Shown here: one piece after another, positions 30,933 to 40,255 of the stretch | Layout of the letters: the number at the start of each line of letters is the position of its first letter | How positions within the stretch are numbered: the stretch's first letter is position 1 | Source of the DNA: Roseateles sp. YR242 | GTDB taxonomy: Bacteria > Pseudomonadota > Gammaproteobacteria > Burkholderiales > Burkholderiaceae_C | DNA length: 64,000 nucleotides | Reading direction: 5' to 3' | NCBI RefSeq assembly: GCF_900109745.1 | Contig: NZ_FOAV01000002.1 | Coordinates: 721,729-785,728, forward strand | Program-made: the position numbers and the translations under genes | The notes under the pieces: model-generated | Databases searched by the model: none | What the model was told of the DNA's origin: nothing | The model's input: the letters and a program-made list of their open reading frames with translations, nothing else

Positions 30933-32770
30933 TGCCGATGCGCCGTGCAGTGTTCGACATCAACGACATGACAGCCCGGGCCACGCCCACCGATCTCCCC
31001 CGGTTGTGGCCGCACCCGTCACTCCCCTCGCCCTGGGCGGGCACCGTGGATCCGTGGCAGGAATCACTCACCCCATGGGCCGGCGCGGCGACCCCGGCGG
31101 TGGTCTGGAGCGTGGCGGGCACCGACAGCGGCGGCGGCGCAGGCCTGGCCGCCGACACCCGCGCTGCCTCGGCCATGGGCGTGCACCTGTGCACCGTCGT
31201 GGCCGCCATCACGGCCCAGAACTCGATGGGTGTGCAGGCGGTCCATCCCGTGGCGGCGGCCGCCTTGCGCGCGCAACTGCAGGCACTGCGCGCCGACCTG
31301 CCGGCGCGGGTGATCAAGACCGGCCTGCTGGCCAGCGCGGCGGCGGTGGATGTGCTGCTGGCCCAGCGGGAGGACGCCTGCCTGGTGGTGGACCCGGTGC
31401 TGGGCGCCAGCGCGGGAGGCGCCGCGTTTTGCGATGACGCGCTGCTGGCGGCCTATCGCCACCAGTTGTTGCCCCAGGCGGCCCTGGTCACCCCCAACCG
31501 CCGTGAGGCGGAACGGCTGCTGGGCGTTGCCGCAGGCCAGTGTGGCGTGCCGGAGTTGGCGCGGCGGTTGCGGCAACTGGGGGCCCAGGCCGTCTGCATC
31601 ACCGGGGGCGACGACACCTCGCAAGGCACGGCACTGGCGCTCGACTGGCTGGATTCGCCAATGGCCAGCGGCTGGATCGCGCTGCCCCGGCTGACGGCCG
31701 AGCCCGGGCAGGCGCTGCACCATCACGGATCGGGCTGCACCTTTGCCACGGCGGCGGCGGCAGCGCTGGCACGCGGGTTCCCGGTGCCGGATGCGGTCAT
31801 CCTGGCCAAGATGCTGGCCTGGACGGCTCTGCGCGACGGTCATGCCGCCGGTGCGGGCGCGGGCCCGCTGCGCCCGTCCCCTGCCTTCATCAACGATCCG
31901 GCCGCCCTGCCGGTGATGGGACAGGCGGACGAAGAGGTGCTCTCGGACTTGTTGATGCAGCGGTGGACCCAAGCGCTGCAGCAGCGACTGGAACCGGCGC
32001 AGCACAAGCCCTTGCAGCCATCGACGCAAACGCAGACGCCATGGCATCCACCGTCTCAAGGGCCATCGATAGCGCCATCACAACGCGGATCAAGTGCGGA
32101 CTTCAGACCTGGGCTGTACGCCATCACCGACCAGTCCGCCCGCATCCCCGCGCTGGCAGCATCGGGGCATTTTGCGCATATCCAACTGCGCATCAAGCAG
32201 GCGGCCAAGCCTGCTCAGGGCGACTCCGCCCCGCTGCCGCTACGCGACAGCATCCGCGCGGCGCTTGGCGCGGTGGAAGGCCTCGACACCACGCTCTGGA
32301 TCAATGACCACTGGCGGCTGGCGCTGGAGGAAGGGGCGCGCGCCCTGCATCTGGGCCAGGAGGACTGGACCACCCTGACGCTGCCGGAGCGCCACGACCT
32401 GTGGACGCGCTGTCAGGCGGGCATGCTGAAGCTCGGTCTCTCCAGCCACAGCCTGTGGGAACTGTGCCGTGCGCGCGCGGTCTCCCCCACCTACATCGCC
32501 TGCGGGCCGGTGTGGCCCACGACCACCAAGGACATGCCCTGGCTGCCGCAGGGACTGGCGCAACTGCGCTGGTGGGCCCGGATGGCGGGCCGCCCGGTGG
32601 TGGCGATTGGCGGCATCCTCGCGCCGTCGCAGGTGGAGGCCGCGCAGCGGGCCGGGGCTTCGGCGGTCTGCCTGGTGCGGGCGGCAGAACGCTGGATGGC
32701 GCGTCCGGCTGCCACCGATCCAGTGGCCAGCCCCGCGGGCGTCCCCGACCCATGGCCCACCTATGAGTAA
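30932..32770 (+). CDS. thiDE: Bifunctional HMP(-P) kinase / thiamine-phosphate synthase fusion
   Basis: 612 residues from the ATG at 30932. Residues ~45-335 are a ThiD kinase (SVAGTDSGGGAGLAADTRA, VVDPVLGASAGG, the anion-hole block HHHGSGCTFATAAAAALA). A ~70-residue linker rich in Gln, Pro and Ser follows, then a ThiE domain from about residue 390 (PGLYAITD, LWINDHWRLALEEGARALHLGQED, LGLSSHSLWEL, VAIGGI). ThiE lacks the more usual QYRxK form (here QLRIKQA), a variant seen in beta-proteobacteria. A ~45-residue N-terminal extension of unknown use precedes the kinase. The fusion couples pyrimidine phosphorylation with joining to thiazole. Confidence 0.92.
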   Translation: MPMRRAVFDINDMTARATPTDLPRLWPHPSLPSPWAGTVDPWQESLTPWAGAATPAVVWSVAGTDSGGGAGLAADTRAASAMGVHLCTVVAAITAQNSMGVQAVHPVAAAALRAQLQALRADLPARVIKTGLLASAAAVDVLLAQREDACLVVDPVLGASAGGAAFCDDALLAAYRHQLLPQAALVTPNRREAERLLGVAAGQCGVPELARRLRQLGAQAVCITGGDDTSQGTALALDWLDSPMASGWIALPRLTAEPGQALHHHGSGCTFATAAAAALARGFPVPDAVILAKMLAWTALRDGHAAGAGAGPLRPSPAFINDPAALPVMGQADEEVLSDLLMQRWTQALQQRLEPAQHKPLQPSTQTQTPWHPPSQGPSIAPSQRGSSADFRPGLYAITDQSARIPALAASGHFAHIQLRIKQAAKPAQGDSAPLPLRDSIRAALGAVEGLDTTLWINDHWRLALEEGARALHLGQEDWTTLTLPERHDLWTRCQAGMLKLGLSSHSLWELCRARAVSPTYIACGPVWPTTTKDMPWLPQGLAQLRWWARMAGRPVVAIGGILAPSQVEAAQRAGASAVCLVRAAERWMARPAATDPVASPAGVPDPWPTYE

Positions 32771-32776
32771 AGGCTT

Positions 32777-32795
32777 GCGGCCGGGCGCCGCTTTT
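32777..32795 (+). terminator. Intrinsic terminator of the thiamine operon
   Basis: GCGGC (32777-32781) and GCCGC (32787-32791) form a stem with a CGGGC loop, followed at once by TTTT (32792-32795), seven bases after the thiDE stop. Confidence 0.7.
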
Positions 32796-32836
32796 GAATA
32801 ATGGGGGCGGTTCCCCGGTCCTGACAACCCAGACAG

Positions 32837-34552
32837 GTGAGGTCCTTGGCCACGGCTTCCGTACCGATCAAACCGCCTGCGCCGCAGCCCGTGCCGCTGC
32901 GGCCCCTCCCGGACTGGCAGGAGCATGAAAAGCCCTCCATGCCGGGGTCGCCCTCCATGCCCTGGCACCCGCCGTGGCGGCGGGCAGCGTATGCACTGGT
33001 GGCCGTGCTGGTGGGTATCACCGGCGCGCTGGGCAGCGGGCTGGTGACGGCCAATCTGCCAGTGCTGCAGGGTCAGCTCGGGCTGACACCTTCCGAGGGC
33101 GCCTGGCTGTCGGCGGCCTATGTGATGGTCAACGTCACGGCCAACCTGCTGGTCTTCAAATGCCGCCAGCAGTTCGGCATGCGCTGGTTTGCCGAGATCG
33201 GCCTGGGCATCTATGCGGTCCTTACCTTGCTGCATCTGCTGGTGGGCAGCTTTGCCACCACCCTGATGGTGCGTGCCGGCAGCGGGCTGGCGGGCGCCGC
33301 CTGCAGCACCCTGTGCCTGCTCTACATGCTGCAGAGCATGCCTCGCACCCACACCGGCAAGATGCTGGTGATCGGTGTGGGCATCGGGCAATTGGCGGCA
33401 CCGTTGGCCTGGGTGGTGTCCCCGGCGCTGTTGAACCAGGGGGCCGGCTCCTGGCACAACCTCTATCTGTTCGAAGCCGGCCTGGCCTTGTGCAGCTTCG
33501 CCGCCGTGGTCATGCTCAAGCTGCCGCCCGGGGTGCAACTCAAGGTCTTCGAGCCGCTGGACTTCCTCACGTTCACCCTCATGGCACCGGCCGTGGCCAT
33601 GGTGGTGGCGGTGTTGGTGCAGGGTTATCTGCATTGGTGGCTGGATGCCGCCTGGCTGGCATGGCTGTTGGTGGCCGCCCTGGTGCTGGTGGTGCTGGCG
33701 GTGTTCATCGAGCACCACCGGGCCAACCCCTTGATCCAGACCCGCTGGTTCGCCAACGGCGTGACGCTGCGATTTGTGCTGGGCGCGTTGATCCTGCGCT
33801 TCCTGACGGCCGAGCAATCGGTGGGTGCGGTGAATTTCCTGCGCGCGCTGGGCATGGGGCCGGACCAGCTGCAGCCGTTGTTTGCAGTGGTGCTGGCCGG
33901 CATGGTCATCGGCATGCTGGGTTGTTCCATCACCTTCACGCCCAAGACGTTGGTGCCGCAGATCCTGGTCTCCATCGTGCTGTTTGCGGTGGCGGGGTTG
34001 ATGGACCACCACCGCACCAGCCTGGACCGCCCGCATGATTTCTACCTCAGCCAGTTCCTGCTGTCGGTGGGGGCCGGCATGTTCATGGGCCCGCTGATGC
34101 TGATCGGCATCGGCCAGGCGCTCAAGAACGGGCCGGCCTACATGGTGACGTTTTCGGTGATGTTCTCCATCACGCAGACGCTGGGTGGGTTGATGGGCTC
34201 GGCGCTGCTCAACACCTACCAGTTGCAGCGGGAGCACGAGTTCTCCGCCGCGCTGGTGGCCACCATGAGCCGGACCGATCCGCAGGTGGCGCAACGGCTG
34301 GCCGCGCAGGGCGCCGCGCTGTCGGGCGTGATGGCCGACCCGACGCTGCGTGCGGCGCAAGGCGCGGCCCAATTGGCCCAGGTGGCGCGGCGGGAATCCA
34401 ACGTCCGGGCCTACAACGATGTCTTCATGTTCAGCGCCATGACGGCGGTGGCCTTCCTGCTGTGGCTGCTGGCGCTGCTGGGCCGTACCGCCTGGGCCCG
34501 GCGTCGTGAGGCAGCTTCTTCCACATCCGTCGTCCAGGGCCCCGCCACATGA
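32837..34552 (+). CDS. DHA2 (EmrB/QacA-type) major facilitator efflux permease
   Basis: About 571 residues, with a Pro-rich cytoplasmic N-terminus of ~45 residues and about fourteen membrane segments, as expected for DHA2 transporters. GAWLSAAYVMVNVTANLLV is the usual early block, though the classical GxLaDrxGrkxxl loop is replaced here by KCRQQFGMRWFAEIG. With the HlyD-type and NodT-type genes that overlap it in sequence (ATGA at each junction) it forms a complete tripartite pump. The annotated GTG start has no ribosome site; a TTG nine bases on, behind AGGTGAGG, is an alternative. Confidence 0.85.
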   Translation: MRSLATASVPIKPPAPQPVPLRPLPDWQEHEKPSMPGSPSMPWHPPWRRAAYALVAVLVGITGALGSGLVTANLPVLQGQLGLTPSEGAWLSAAYVMVNVTANLLVFKCRQQFGMRWFAEIGLGIYAVLTLLHLLVGSFATTLMVRAGSGLAGAACSTLCLLYMLQSMPRTHTGKMLVIGVGIGQLAAPLAWVVSPALLNQGAGSWHNLYLFEAGLALCSFAAVVMLKLPPGVQLKVFEPLDFLTFTLMAPAVAMVVAVLVQGYLHWWLDAAWLAWLLVAALVLVVLAVFIEHHRANPLIQTRWFANGVTLRFVLGALILRFLTAEQSVGAVNFLRALGMGPDQLQPLFAVVLAGMVIGMLGCSITFTPKTLVPQILVSIVLFAVAGLMDHHRTSLDRPHDFYLSQFLLSVGAGMFMGPLMLIGIGQALKNGPAYMVTFSVMFSITQTLGGLMGSALLNTYQLQREHEFSAALVATMSRTDPQVAQRLAAQGAALSGVMADPTLRAAQGAAQLAQVARRESNVRAYNDVFMFSAMTAVAFLLWLLALLGRTAWARRREAASSTSVVQGPAT

Positions 34553-35814
34553 CCTCTACGCCGCCTTCAGCTCCCGGCAACGAGCCTGCGGCGCCCCTGC
34601 CGCCTCCGGCTCATCCGCCCGGCTACCCGCCGGCGCCCGCCCCCACGTCAGCTGGCGTGGCGCTGGCGGCATCGGCGGCAGAAACGGCCGGCGCCAACAT
34701 CGCGCTGCCGACGGATGGCGAGGGGGCAGCGCCGCCGCCCAAATATCTCAAGGCTTCGCCCACCGCCATCGTCCTGATGCTGGTGGTGCTCCTCGTGGGC
34801 GTGACGCTGATCCTGCGTGCCTGGGAAATCGGCCCTTTCGACAGCAGCCTCGAGACCACGGACAACGCCTATGTGCGCGGTGCCGTGACGGTGCTGGCAC
34901 CCCAGGTGAACGGCTACGTGGTGGAGGTGCTGGTGAAGGACTTCGAGGATGTACGGGCCGGCCAGCCGCTGGTGCGCATCGATGACCGGCTGTATGTGGC
35001 CGCCGTGGCGCTGGCCGATGCGCAGCGGGCCAATGCCACGGCACAACTGGAGAACTTCGCGCAGAACCAGGCCCAGAACCAGGCCACCTTGGGGGCCTCT
35101 CGCGCGACGATGACATCGGCCGAAGGGGAGCTGGCGCGCTCGGACGCGGAGCTGGCGCGGGTGGAGGATCTGGCCCAGCGCGGGTCGGTCTCGCTCAATG
35201 AACGCGACCGCGTGCGCAGCAGCCATCGGCTGGCACAGGCCAATGTGGAAAAAGCCCGCGCCGACATCCGTATTGGCGAGGAGCGCGTCAAGGCCACCAC
35301 GGTGGGCCGCGCCAGCCTGCGGGCGCAGGTGGAAGCGGCCGAGGCGCAATTGGCGCAGGCGCAGATCAACCTGGCCAACACGGTGGTGAAGGCACCGGCG
35401 GACGGTCAGGTGAGCGAGGTGTCGGTTCGGCTGGGGCAGTACGTGACGGCGGGGTCGCAGTTGCTGTTCCTGGTACCGAAGCAGCTGTGGGTGGTGGCGA
35501 ACTTCAAGGAGACGCAGACCGGGCACATGGACATCGGACAGCCGGTGCACTTCAAGGCGGATGCACTGAAGGACGTGCGCTTCACCGGGCGCATCCAGCA
35601 GATCGCCCCAGCCACCGGCTCGGAATTCAGCGTGCTGAAGGCGGACAACGCGACCGGCAATTTCACCAAGGTTGTGCAACGGCTGCCGGTGCGTATTGCA
35701 TTGGATCCGGACCAGCCCATGGCGTCGCGCCTGCGGCCAGGCATGTCGGTGGTGGTGAGTGTGGATACGGCCGCCTCTGCCCCCGGAGCTGCGGCATCCG
35801 GGGCCTCCCGATGA
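34549..35814 (+). CDS. HlyD/EmrA-family membrane fusion protein
   Basis: 421 residues. A Pro/Ala-rich cytoplasmic N-terminus of ~65 residues, one membrane segment (AIVLMLVVLLVGVTLIL), a biotinyl-lipoyl half-motif (TTDNAYVRGAVTVLAPQVNGYV), a long coiled coil (residues ~150-270) and the second half (NTVVKAPADGQVSEVSVRLGQYV) are in EmrA order. It bridges the inner-membrane permease and the outer-membrane channel. Starts in the permease stop codon and ends in the next start (ATGA both times). Confidence 0.92.
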   Translation: MTSTPPSAPGNEPAAPLPPPAHPPGYPPAPAPTSAGVALAASAAETAGANIALPTDGEGAAPPPKYLKASPTAIVLMLVVLLVGVTLILRAWEIGPFDSSLETTDNAYVRGAVTVLAPQVNGYVVEVLVKDFEDVRAGQPLVRIDDRLYVAAVALADAQRANATAQLENFAQNQAQNQATLGASRATMTSAEGELARSDAELARVEDLAQRGSVSLNERDRVRSSHRLAQANVEKARADIRIGEERVKATTVGRASLRAQVEAAEAQLAQAQINLANTVVKAPADGQVSEVSVRLGQYVTAGSQLLFLVPKQLWVVANFKETQTGHMDIGQPVHFKADALKDVRFTGRIQQIAPATGSEFSVLKADNATGNFTKVVQRLPVRIALDPDQPMASRLRPGMSVVVSVDTAASAPGAAASGASR

Positions 35815-37274
35815 GGCCCGGCACTGCGGCTCTGTGCGCCGGCCTGTTCGCCGGCCTGTTCGCCATGACGGCCGCTGGGCTCAGCGGGTGCGCACCGGTG
35901 ATCCGGCCGGCGCCTGAGGCCGCGCATGTGGCGATACCGGCGAGCTGGCGCAACCCGCCGGCCTCCGCCGTTGGCGCCTCGGCGGCCCCGGCCTCTTCTC
36001 TCCCCACGCCAGCGGGCGCCGACTCCGCAACGGCCGCTGCCAGACACGGTGTCTCCCCCTGGTGGGAATCCTTCCAGGACCCGGTCCTCAACGCGCTGGT
36101 GGACCGCGCGCTGGACCACAACAGCGACCTGCTGCTGGCGGGCGCTCGATGGGAAGAGGCCCGCGCCGCGCTGGGTGCCAGCCGCGCGGCGGAGGGACCT
36201 GCCGGCAACCTGCAGCTTCCCTACCAGGCCTCGCGCACGCTGCAGGTCACGGGCATCTCCCAGACCCACCTGGTGCAGCCGACGCTGGCGGCCAGCTGGG
36301 AGCTGGACCTGTGGGGGCGTAGCCGTGACCTGACCCGTTCCGCCGAGTTGCGGCTGCAAGCCAGCGAAGCGGAGCGCCAGGGCGCAGCGCTGAGCGTCTC
36401 TGCGGCCACGGTGCAGTCCTATGTGGCCATGCTGGCGCTCGATGCGCAACTGGCCCTTTCCCGCGCCACGCTGGCGTCTCGCCAGGAAGCGCTGCGGCTG
36501 GCGCAGGACCAGGCGCGGGTGGGCTACATCTCACAGCTGCAATTGACGCAGGCACAGGCGGAATACGCCTCGGTGGCGCAGGCCATCCCTCAGCTGGCAC
36601 TGGCCATCCGCCGCCAGGAGCAGGCGCTGGCCTTGCTGGTGGGCGATACGGCCCGCGAGCAGCCGCGTGGGCTGGCGTTTGACCGCATGGCGCTGCCGGC
36701 GCCCCCGGCCTCCATGCCGTCGGCACTGCTGGAACGGCGGCCGGACCTGGTCCAGGCGGCTCGCCAGCTGGCCGCCACGGACGCCACGCTGGCGGCTCGC
36801 CGCAGCGCCTTCCTGCCGCAGGTCAACCTCAGCGCCACCGCAGGCAAGCTCTACATCGATGCGCTGGACTATGACCCGATCCGGGTCTGGTCCATCGGGG
36901 CCAGTGTGCTGGCACCACTGTTCGACGCGGGCCGGCTGCAGGCCCAGTTCGACGCGGCCACGGCGCAGCGCGACCAGGCGGCCTTCAACTACCGCGCCCG
37001 TGTGCTGACGGCGCTGGCGGAGGTCGAGAACGCATTGGCCGGCCTGGACCGGCTGGCGGAGCAGCGCCGTTACGCGATGGAGCGGCGGGATGTGCTGGCC
37101 CGCTCCCTGCAGTACGCGCATGACCGCTACGAGGCGGGTTATGCCGGCTACCTGGAAGAACTGGATGCGCAGCGCAATCTCTTCGCGCAGGACAACGAGC
37201 TGATCCGCCTGCGGCAGGCCGAGCTGGAGAATCGCATTGCGCTCATCCGCGCGCTGGGGGGCGCGCCGCAATGA
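35811..37274 (+). CDS. NodT-family outer-membrane efflux lipoprotein
   Basis: 487 residues from the ATG overlapping the previous stop; the frame is open upstream inside the neighbour. A lipoprotein signal ends in AAGLSGCAP with the lipid-modified cysteine. Two TolC/OEP repeats follow (PWWESFQDPVLNALVDRAL; SWELDLWGRSRDL; RRPDLVQAARQLAATDATLAARR; VLAPLFDAGRLQAQFDAATAQRDQA). Third component of the tripartite pump. A strong hairpin follows five bases after the stop. Confidence 0.93.
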   Translation: MRPGTAALCAGLFAGLFAMTAAGLSGCAPVIRPAPEAAHVAIPASWRNPPASAVGASAAPASSLPTPAGADSATAAARHGVSPWWESFQDPVLNALVDRALDHNSDLLLAGARWEEARAALGASRAAEGPAGNLQLPYQASRTLQVTGISQTHLVQPTLAASWELDLWGRSRDLTRSAELRLQASEAERQGAALSVSAATVQSYVAMLALDAQLALSRATLASRQEALRLAQDQARVGYISQLQLTQAQAEYASVAQAIPQLALAIRRQEQALALLVGDTAREQPRGLAFDRMALPAPPASMPSALLERRPDLVQAARQLAATDATLAARRSAFLPQVNLSATAGKLYIDALDYDPIRVWSIGASVLAPLFDAGRLQAQFDAATAQRDQAAFNYRARVLTALAEVENALAGLDRLAEQRRYAMERRDVLARSLQYAHDRYEAGYAGYLEELDAQRNLFAQDNELIRLRQAELENRIALIRALGGAPQ

Positions 37275-37302
37275 AAAAGGCCGCAAGCACGCGCTTGCGG
37301 CC
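37274..37302 (-). terminator. Terminator between efflux operon and alkaline phosphatase
   Basis: GGCCGCAAGC (37279-37288) and GCTTGCGGCC (37293-37302) are perfect 10-bp arms with an ACGC loop. On the minus strand the stem is followed by TTTTT, so it is a good intrinsic terminator for the phosphatase gene; for the plus-strand efflux operon it offers the same stem without a T-run. Confidence 0.85.
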
Positions 37303-37324
37303 CTGGGTCGGGGTGCCGACCTGC

Positions 37325-39358
37325 TCAGCGTGCGGTGCGCGCAGGCCGCTTGGCACCGGAGGCATCGGCCGGTGCCGTGGTGCCCTTCACGGCGGCCTGG
37401 GCCAGCTTGAAGAACACATCGGTGTTGTCGATCACGCCGGTGAAGGCCAGCGCGCCGGGGCCAAAGGCCGACAGCGGGATGTCCGTGGCCGTATGAACCG
37501 CCGACTCGCCGGGCACCTGGCCGGTCACCAGGTAGTCGCCCAGGGCGTCATCCCGCTCGGACGGGTTGGGCGGGTACCACTTCAGCGGCTCGCTCTTGGC
37601 CAGCGGCTGCTGCGGATCACGCAGCGGCGTGGTGTTGGTGCGCCAGTCTTCATACCGGTCCGCATTGGCGCCGTAGCCCACCAGCAGGCGGTAATCGATG
37701 TCGGTGGCCTCGGGGTAGCCGTCGGCGGCCAGGCGGTAACGCGGGAAGCCGGCCTTCTCGTACACGCCCACCACCTTGTCGCGCAGGTGGGCCGCGCCCT
37801 TCTTCTGGATGGCTTCCTGCAGCGCCAGGTCGCTCAGCATGGAGCCGCCGATCAGTGCGGCGCCGGAGCATTCGTGGTCGGCGGTGACGATGACCAGCGT
37901 GTCGCCGTTCTCGCGGGCGAAGTCCTGCGCCACCTGCACGGCGCGATCGAACTCGATCGTGTCCAGCATCCAGCGCTCGGTGTCCATGTTGTGGGCCTGC
38001 TTGTCGATGGAGGCGCCTTCGATCATCAGCACAAAGCCCTTGGGCTGCTTCTTCAGCGTGCCGAGGGCGGCACGGGCCATCTCGTCGAGCATCGGCTGAT
38101 CGGGGAAGCCGTAGTCGTCCACCACCGTGCCGGTGATGCCCTTTTTCGCGCCGCGGCGGCCGTCGATCTTGTCGAGCGCCACGTTCATGTTGGAGAACGC
38201 GAACAGGCCCAGCAGCTTGTCCGCGCCTTCGGCGGCGGCGAGTTCGGTGCGGGTCGGTGCGTAGCGGTAGCCGGCATCCTGAAACGCCTTGATCAGGTCG
38301 CGGTCCTTGTCCTTGTTGCCAGGGGCGGCGCCCCAGCGCTTGACGATCTCGGCGGTGTGGGCGTCGGTGCTGGAGAACGCGTAGTCGTTGGACTCGGCAC
38401 GTTCGGAGCCAGGGGTGCCGGCGGGCAGGAACCACTTGCGGCCACCGCCCAGCAGGACGGTCAGGCCGGTGCGGCTGCGGTCGTCGAAGAACTGGTCCAC
38501 GATGCCGGTGCCCGCGCCCCGGTTGCTGGTGTGCACGGCGTTGCCGGCGGGCGTGGCGTCAAACACATCGGCGGTGGTCACGATGCCCAGTGCCTTGCCC
38601 TCGGTGCGGTGCAGATACTCGGAAAGGTATTCGACGCGCGGATTGTCAAAGGCATCGGTCGTGTCGTCGGGGAACACGCCCTCTTCATTGTTGTTGTTCT
38701 TGTTGCCGGAGACGTAGGACGTCATGCCGGGCGACGAATCCGTGACCACCGAATTCAGCGATGCGGTCTTGACCAGCGCCGTTGCGGGGAAGGTGTCCAT
38801 CGCCAGCGGCGTGATGACCTTGCCCTGCGCATAGCCCCCCTTCACGATGCGGGCGGCAGTGCGTTGGGCAGCGCCCATGCCGTCGCCCAGCAGGATGATC
38901 ACGTTCTTCACCTTGGGACCCATGGCGGTGGAGAAGGGCACCACGTCGAAGTCGCCCCGGGCGCTGGCGGTCTGGCCGTCGGCCTGCGTGGCTTCGATGC
39001 GCAACTCATGGCGGCCGGCCTTGTCCAGGCTCACCGCTCGCACCGTGGCGATGGCAGTCTCGGCGGCCAGGCCCTTCACGCAGCCACTGGCGCAATCACG
39101 CAGCGCCACGGTGGCGTCGACCGGCTTGCCGTCGATGAAGAAGCGGGCGGCCGTGATGCGCTGGCCGGCATCCGGCTTGACGGTGGCCTGCAGGTCGAAG
39201 CGTTGGCCGGGCAGGAAGCGCGCGATGACGGGTTCCGGCTGGCCGCTGGCGAACAGCTCGCTGGGTGGGGTCAGCCGTGTGACCGTGGGCGCGGCCTGGA
39301 CGGTGGCCGCCGCCAGGAGGGCACTGGCGGTCGCCAGCAAGGTGGGGAGGTGTTTCAT
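37325..39358 (-). CDS. Secreted alkaline phosphatase with N-terminal accessory domain
   Basis: 677 residues, longer than the ~450 of E. coli PhoA. A signal peptide (LPTLLATASALLAAATVQA) is followed by a ~110-residue Ig-like domain, then the alkaline phosphatase fold: VIILLGDGMG, the phospho-serine region TDSSPGMTSYVSG near residue 206, MIEGASIDKQAHN and TADHECSG. The asparagine run NKNNNNEEG after the serine is unusual. It starts inside the stop codon of a small exported protein (ATGA), and a candidate Pho box lies ahead of that gene, so phosphate-limitation control is likely. Confidence 0.92.
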   Translation of the reverse strand: MKHLPTLLATASALLAAATVQAAPTVTRLTPPSELFASGQPEPVIARFLPGQRFDLQATVKPDAGQRITAARFFIDGKPVDATVALRDCASGCVKGLAAETAIATVRAVSLDKAGRHELRIEATQADGQTASARGDFDVVPFSTAMGPKVKNVIILLGDGMGAAQRTAARIVKGGYAQGKVITPLAMDTFPATALVKTASLNSVVTDSSPGMTSYVSGNKNNNNEEGVFPDDTTDAFDNPRVEYLSEYLHRTEGKALGIVTTADVFDATPAGNAVHTSNRGAGTGIVDQFFDDRSRTGLTVLLGGGRKWFLPAGTPGSERAESNDYAFSSTDAHTAEIVKRWGAAPGNKDKDRDLIKAFQDAGYRYAPTRTELAAAEGADKLLGLFAFSNMNVALDKIDGRRGAKKGITGTVVDDYGFPDQPMLDEMARAALGTLKKQPKGFVLMIEGASIDKQAHNMDTERWMLDTIEFDRAVQVAQDFARENGDTLVIVTADHECSGAALIGGSMLSDLALQEAIQKKGAAHLRDKVVGVYEKAGFPRYRLAADGYPEATDIDYRLLVGYGANADRYEDWRTNTTPLRDPQQPLAKSEPLKWYPPNPSERDDALGDYLVTGQVPGESAVHTATDIPLSAFGPGALAFTGVIDNTDVFFKLAQAAVKGTTAPADASGAKRPARTAR

Positions 39359-39975
39359 GGATGGGGGGTGACAGATGGAGAGGGAGACGTGGTGCCCGGC
39401 TGGGCCTCCAGGGCTTGCGGGGGCAGTTCCAGGCGGATCCAGGACACGCGCCCGGTGTCATCTTCGAAACGCCCGACGCGCAGGCGGCCGGTCAGCACCA
39501 GCAGGCCGTCGCGATGAGCGACCAGGCGGTCCTGCTGGGCGGGGTCCAGTTGCACGGTCACGGTGGCGGGGGGCAGGTCGTCGGCTTCGCCGTCGGCGTG
39601 TTCGCTCATGCGTACCGGGCGTGGGGTGAGCCAGAAGCGCCCGGCCTTGGGCAGCTCCTGGGCCACCATGTAGCCCACGAGACGAACCTCGCGGCCATTG
39701 GCGGCCAGGAGCGCCTCGGACAGCGCCAGGCCATGGTCCCCCACGGGCTGGCGGAAAAACTGGGCAAACTTGAGTTCCAGGGGCGGCGTTGGCGCTTGTG
39801 CCGGCTCTTGTGCCGCCTCATGTGCCGCCTCTTGTGCGGTTTTTGGTGCGGACGCTTGTGCGGCCTTGGCGGCCTCCATGCCGGTGATGCCCGGCAGGAG
39901 AACCAGGAGTGTGGTCAGCAGCGTGACTCGTGACAGGGCCACCGGCAGGCGGAGGCGGCGATGAGCAAGCGTCAT
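39355..39975 (-). CDS. Small exported protein of unknown function, coupled to alkaline phosphatase
   Basis: 206 residues from the ATG at 39975. A signal-like N-terminus (TLAHRRLRLPVALSRVTLLTTLLVLLPGITG) is followed by an Ala/Gln/Glu repeat (AQEAAHEAAQEPAQ) and a ~120-residue domain (FRQPVGDHGLALSEALLAANGREVRLVGYMVAQ ... LVLTGRLRVGRFEDDTGRVSWIRL) that looks like a small OB-type beta barrel. I recall similar proteins in Burkholderiales but no function. ATGs at 39999 and a GTG at 40041 are in frame; the candidate promoter overlaps them, which is why 39975 was chosen. Its stop overlaps the phosphatase start. Confidence 0.75.
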   Translation of the reverse strand: MTLAHRRLRLPVALSRVTLLTTLLVLLPGITGMEAAKAAQASAPKTAQEAAHEAAQEPAQAPTPPLELKFAQFFRQPVGDHGLALSEALLAANGREVRLVGYMVAQELPKAGRFWLTPRPVRMSEHADGEADDLPPATVTVQLDPAQQDRLVAHRDGLLVLTGRLRVGRFEDDTGRVSWIRLELPPQALEAQPGTTSPSPSVTPHP

Positions 39976-40007
39976 GCCTGCAAAGCGTTGGGCAAACATG
40001 GCCGGGC

Positions 40008-40041
40008 ATTGTTCCGGCCGCTCATGACGATGGCGTGACAC
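40008..40041 (-). promoter_or_regulatory. Candidate Pho box and -10 for the phosphatase operon
   Basis: Read on the minus strand: GTGTCAC (40041-40035), 4-bp spacer, TCGTCAT (40030-40024), each matching CTGTCAT at five of seven positions in the 7-4-7 layout of a PhoB site. Ten bases later comes AACAAT (40013-40008) as a -10. This places transcription start near 40001, about 25 nt before the chosen ATG. Confidence 0.5.
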
Positions 40042-40255
40042 ACCCGCCGCCGCACGGCACCACGCGGGCGCGTACGCATGCCGGTTGAACGGGGGTCCCG
40101 CGCCAGTGAACTGATTTTTCTGCGGAAGCAGACGCCGAGAACACGCTTGACGGGCGCCGACGCCATGGCGAAGCTAGGGAAGCTCTGCATCACTCCCGCG
40201 AGCCGAGGTGCTTGCGTGTTGCAGGGCGCCTTGAATCAAGGGGAAGGAACCCACG

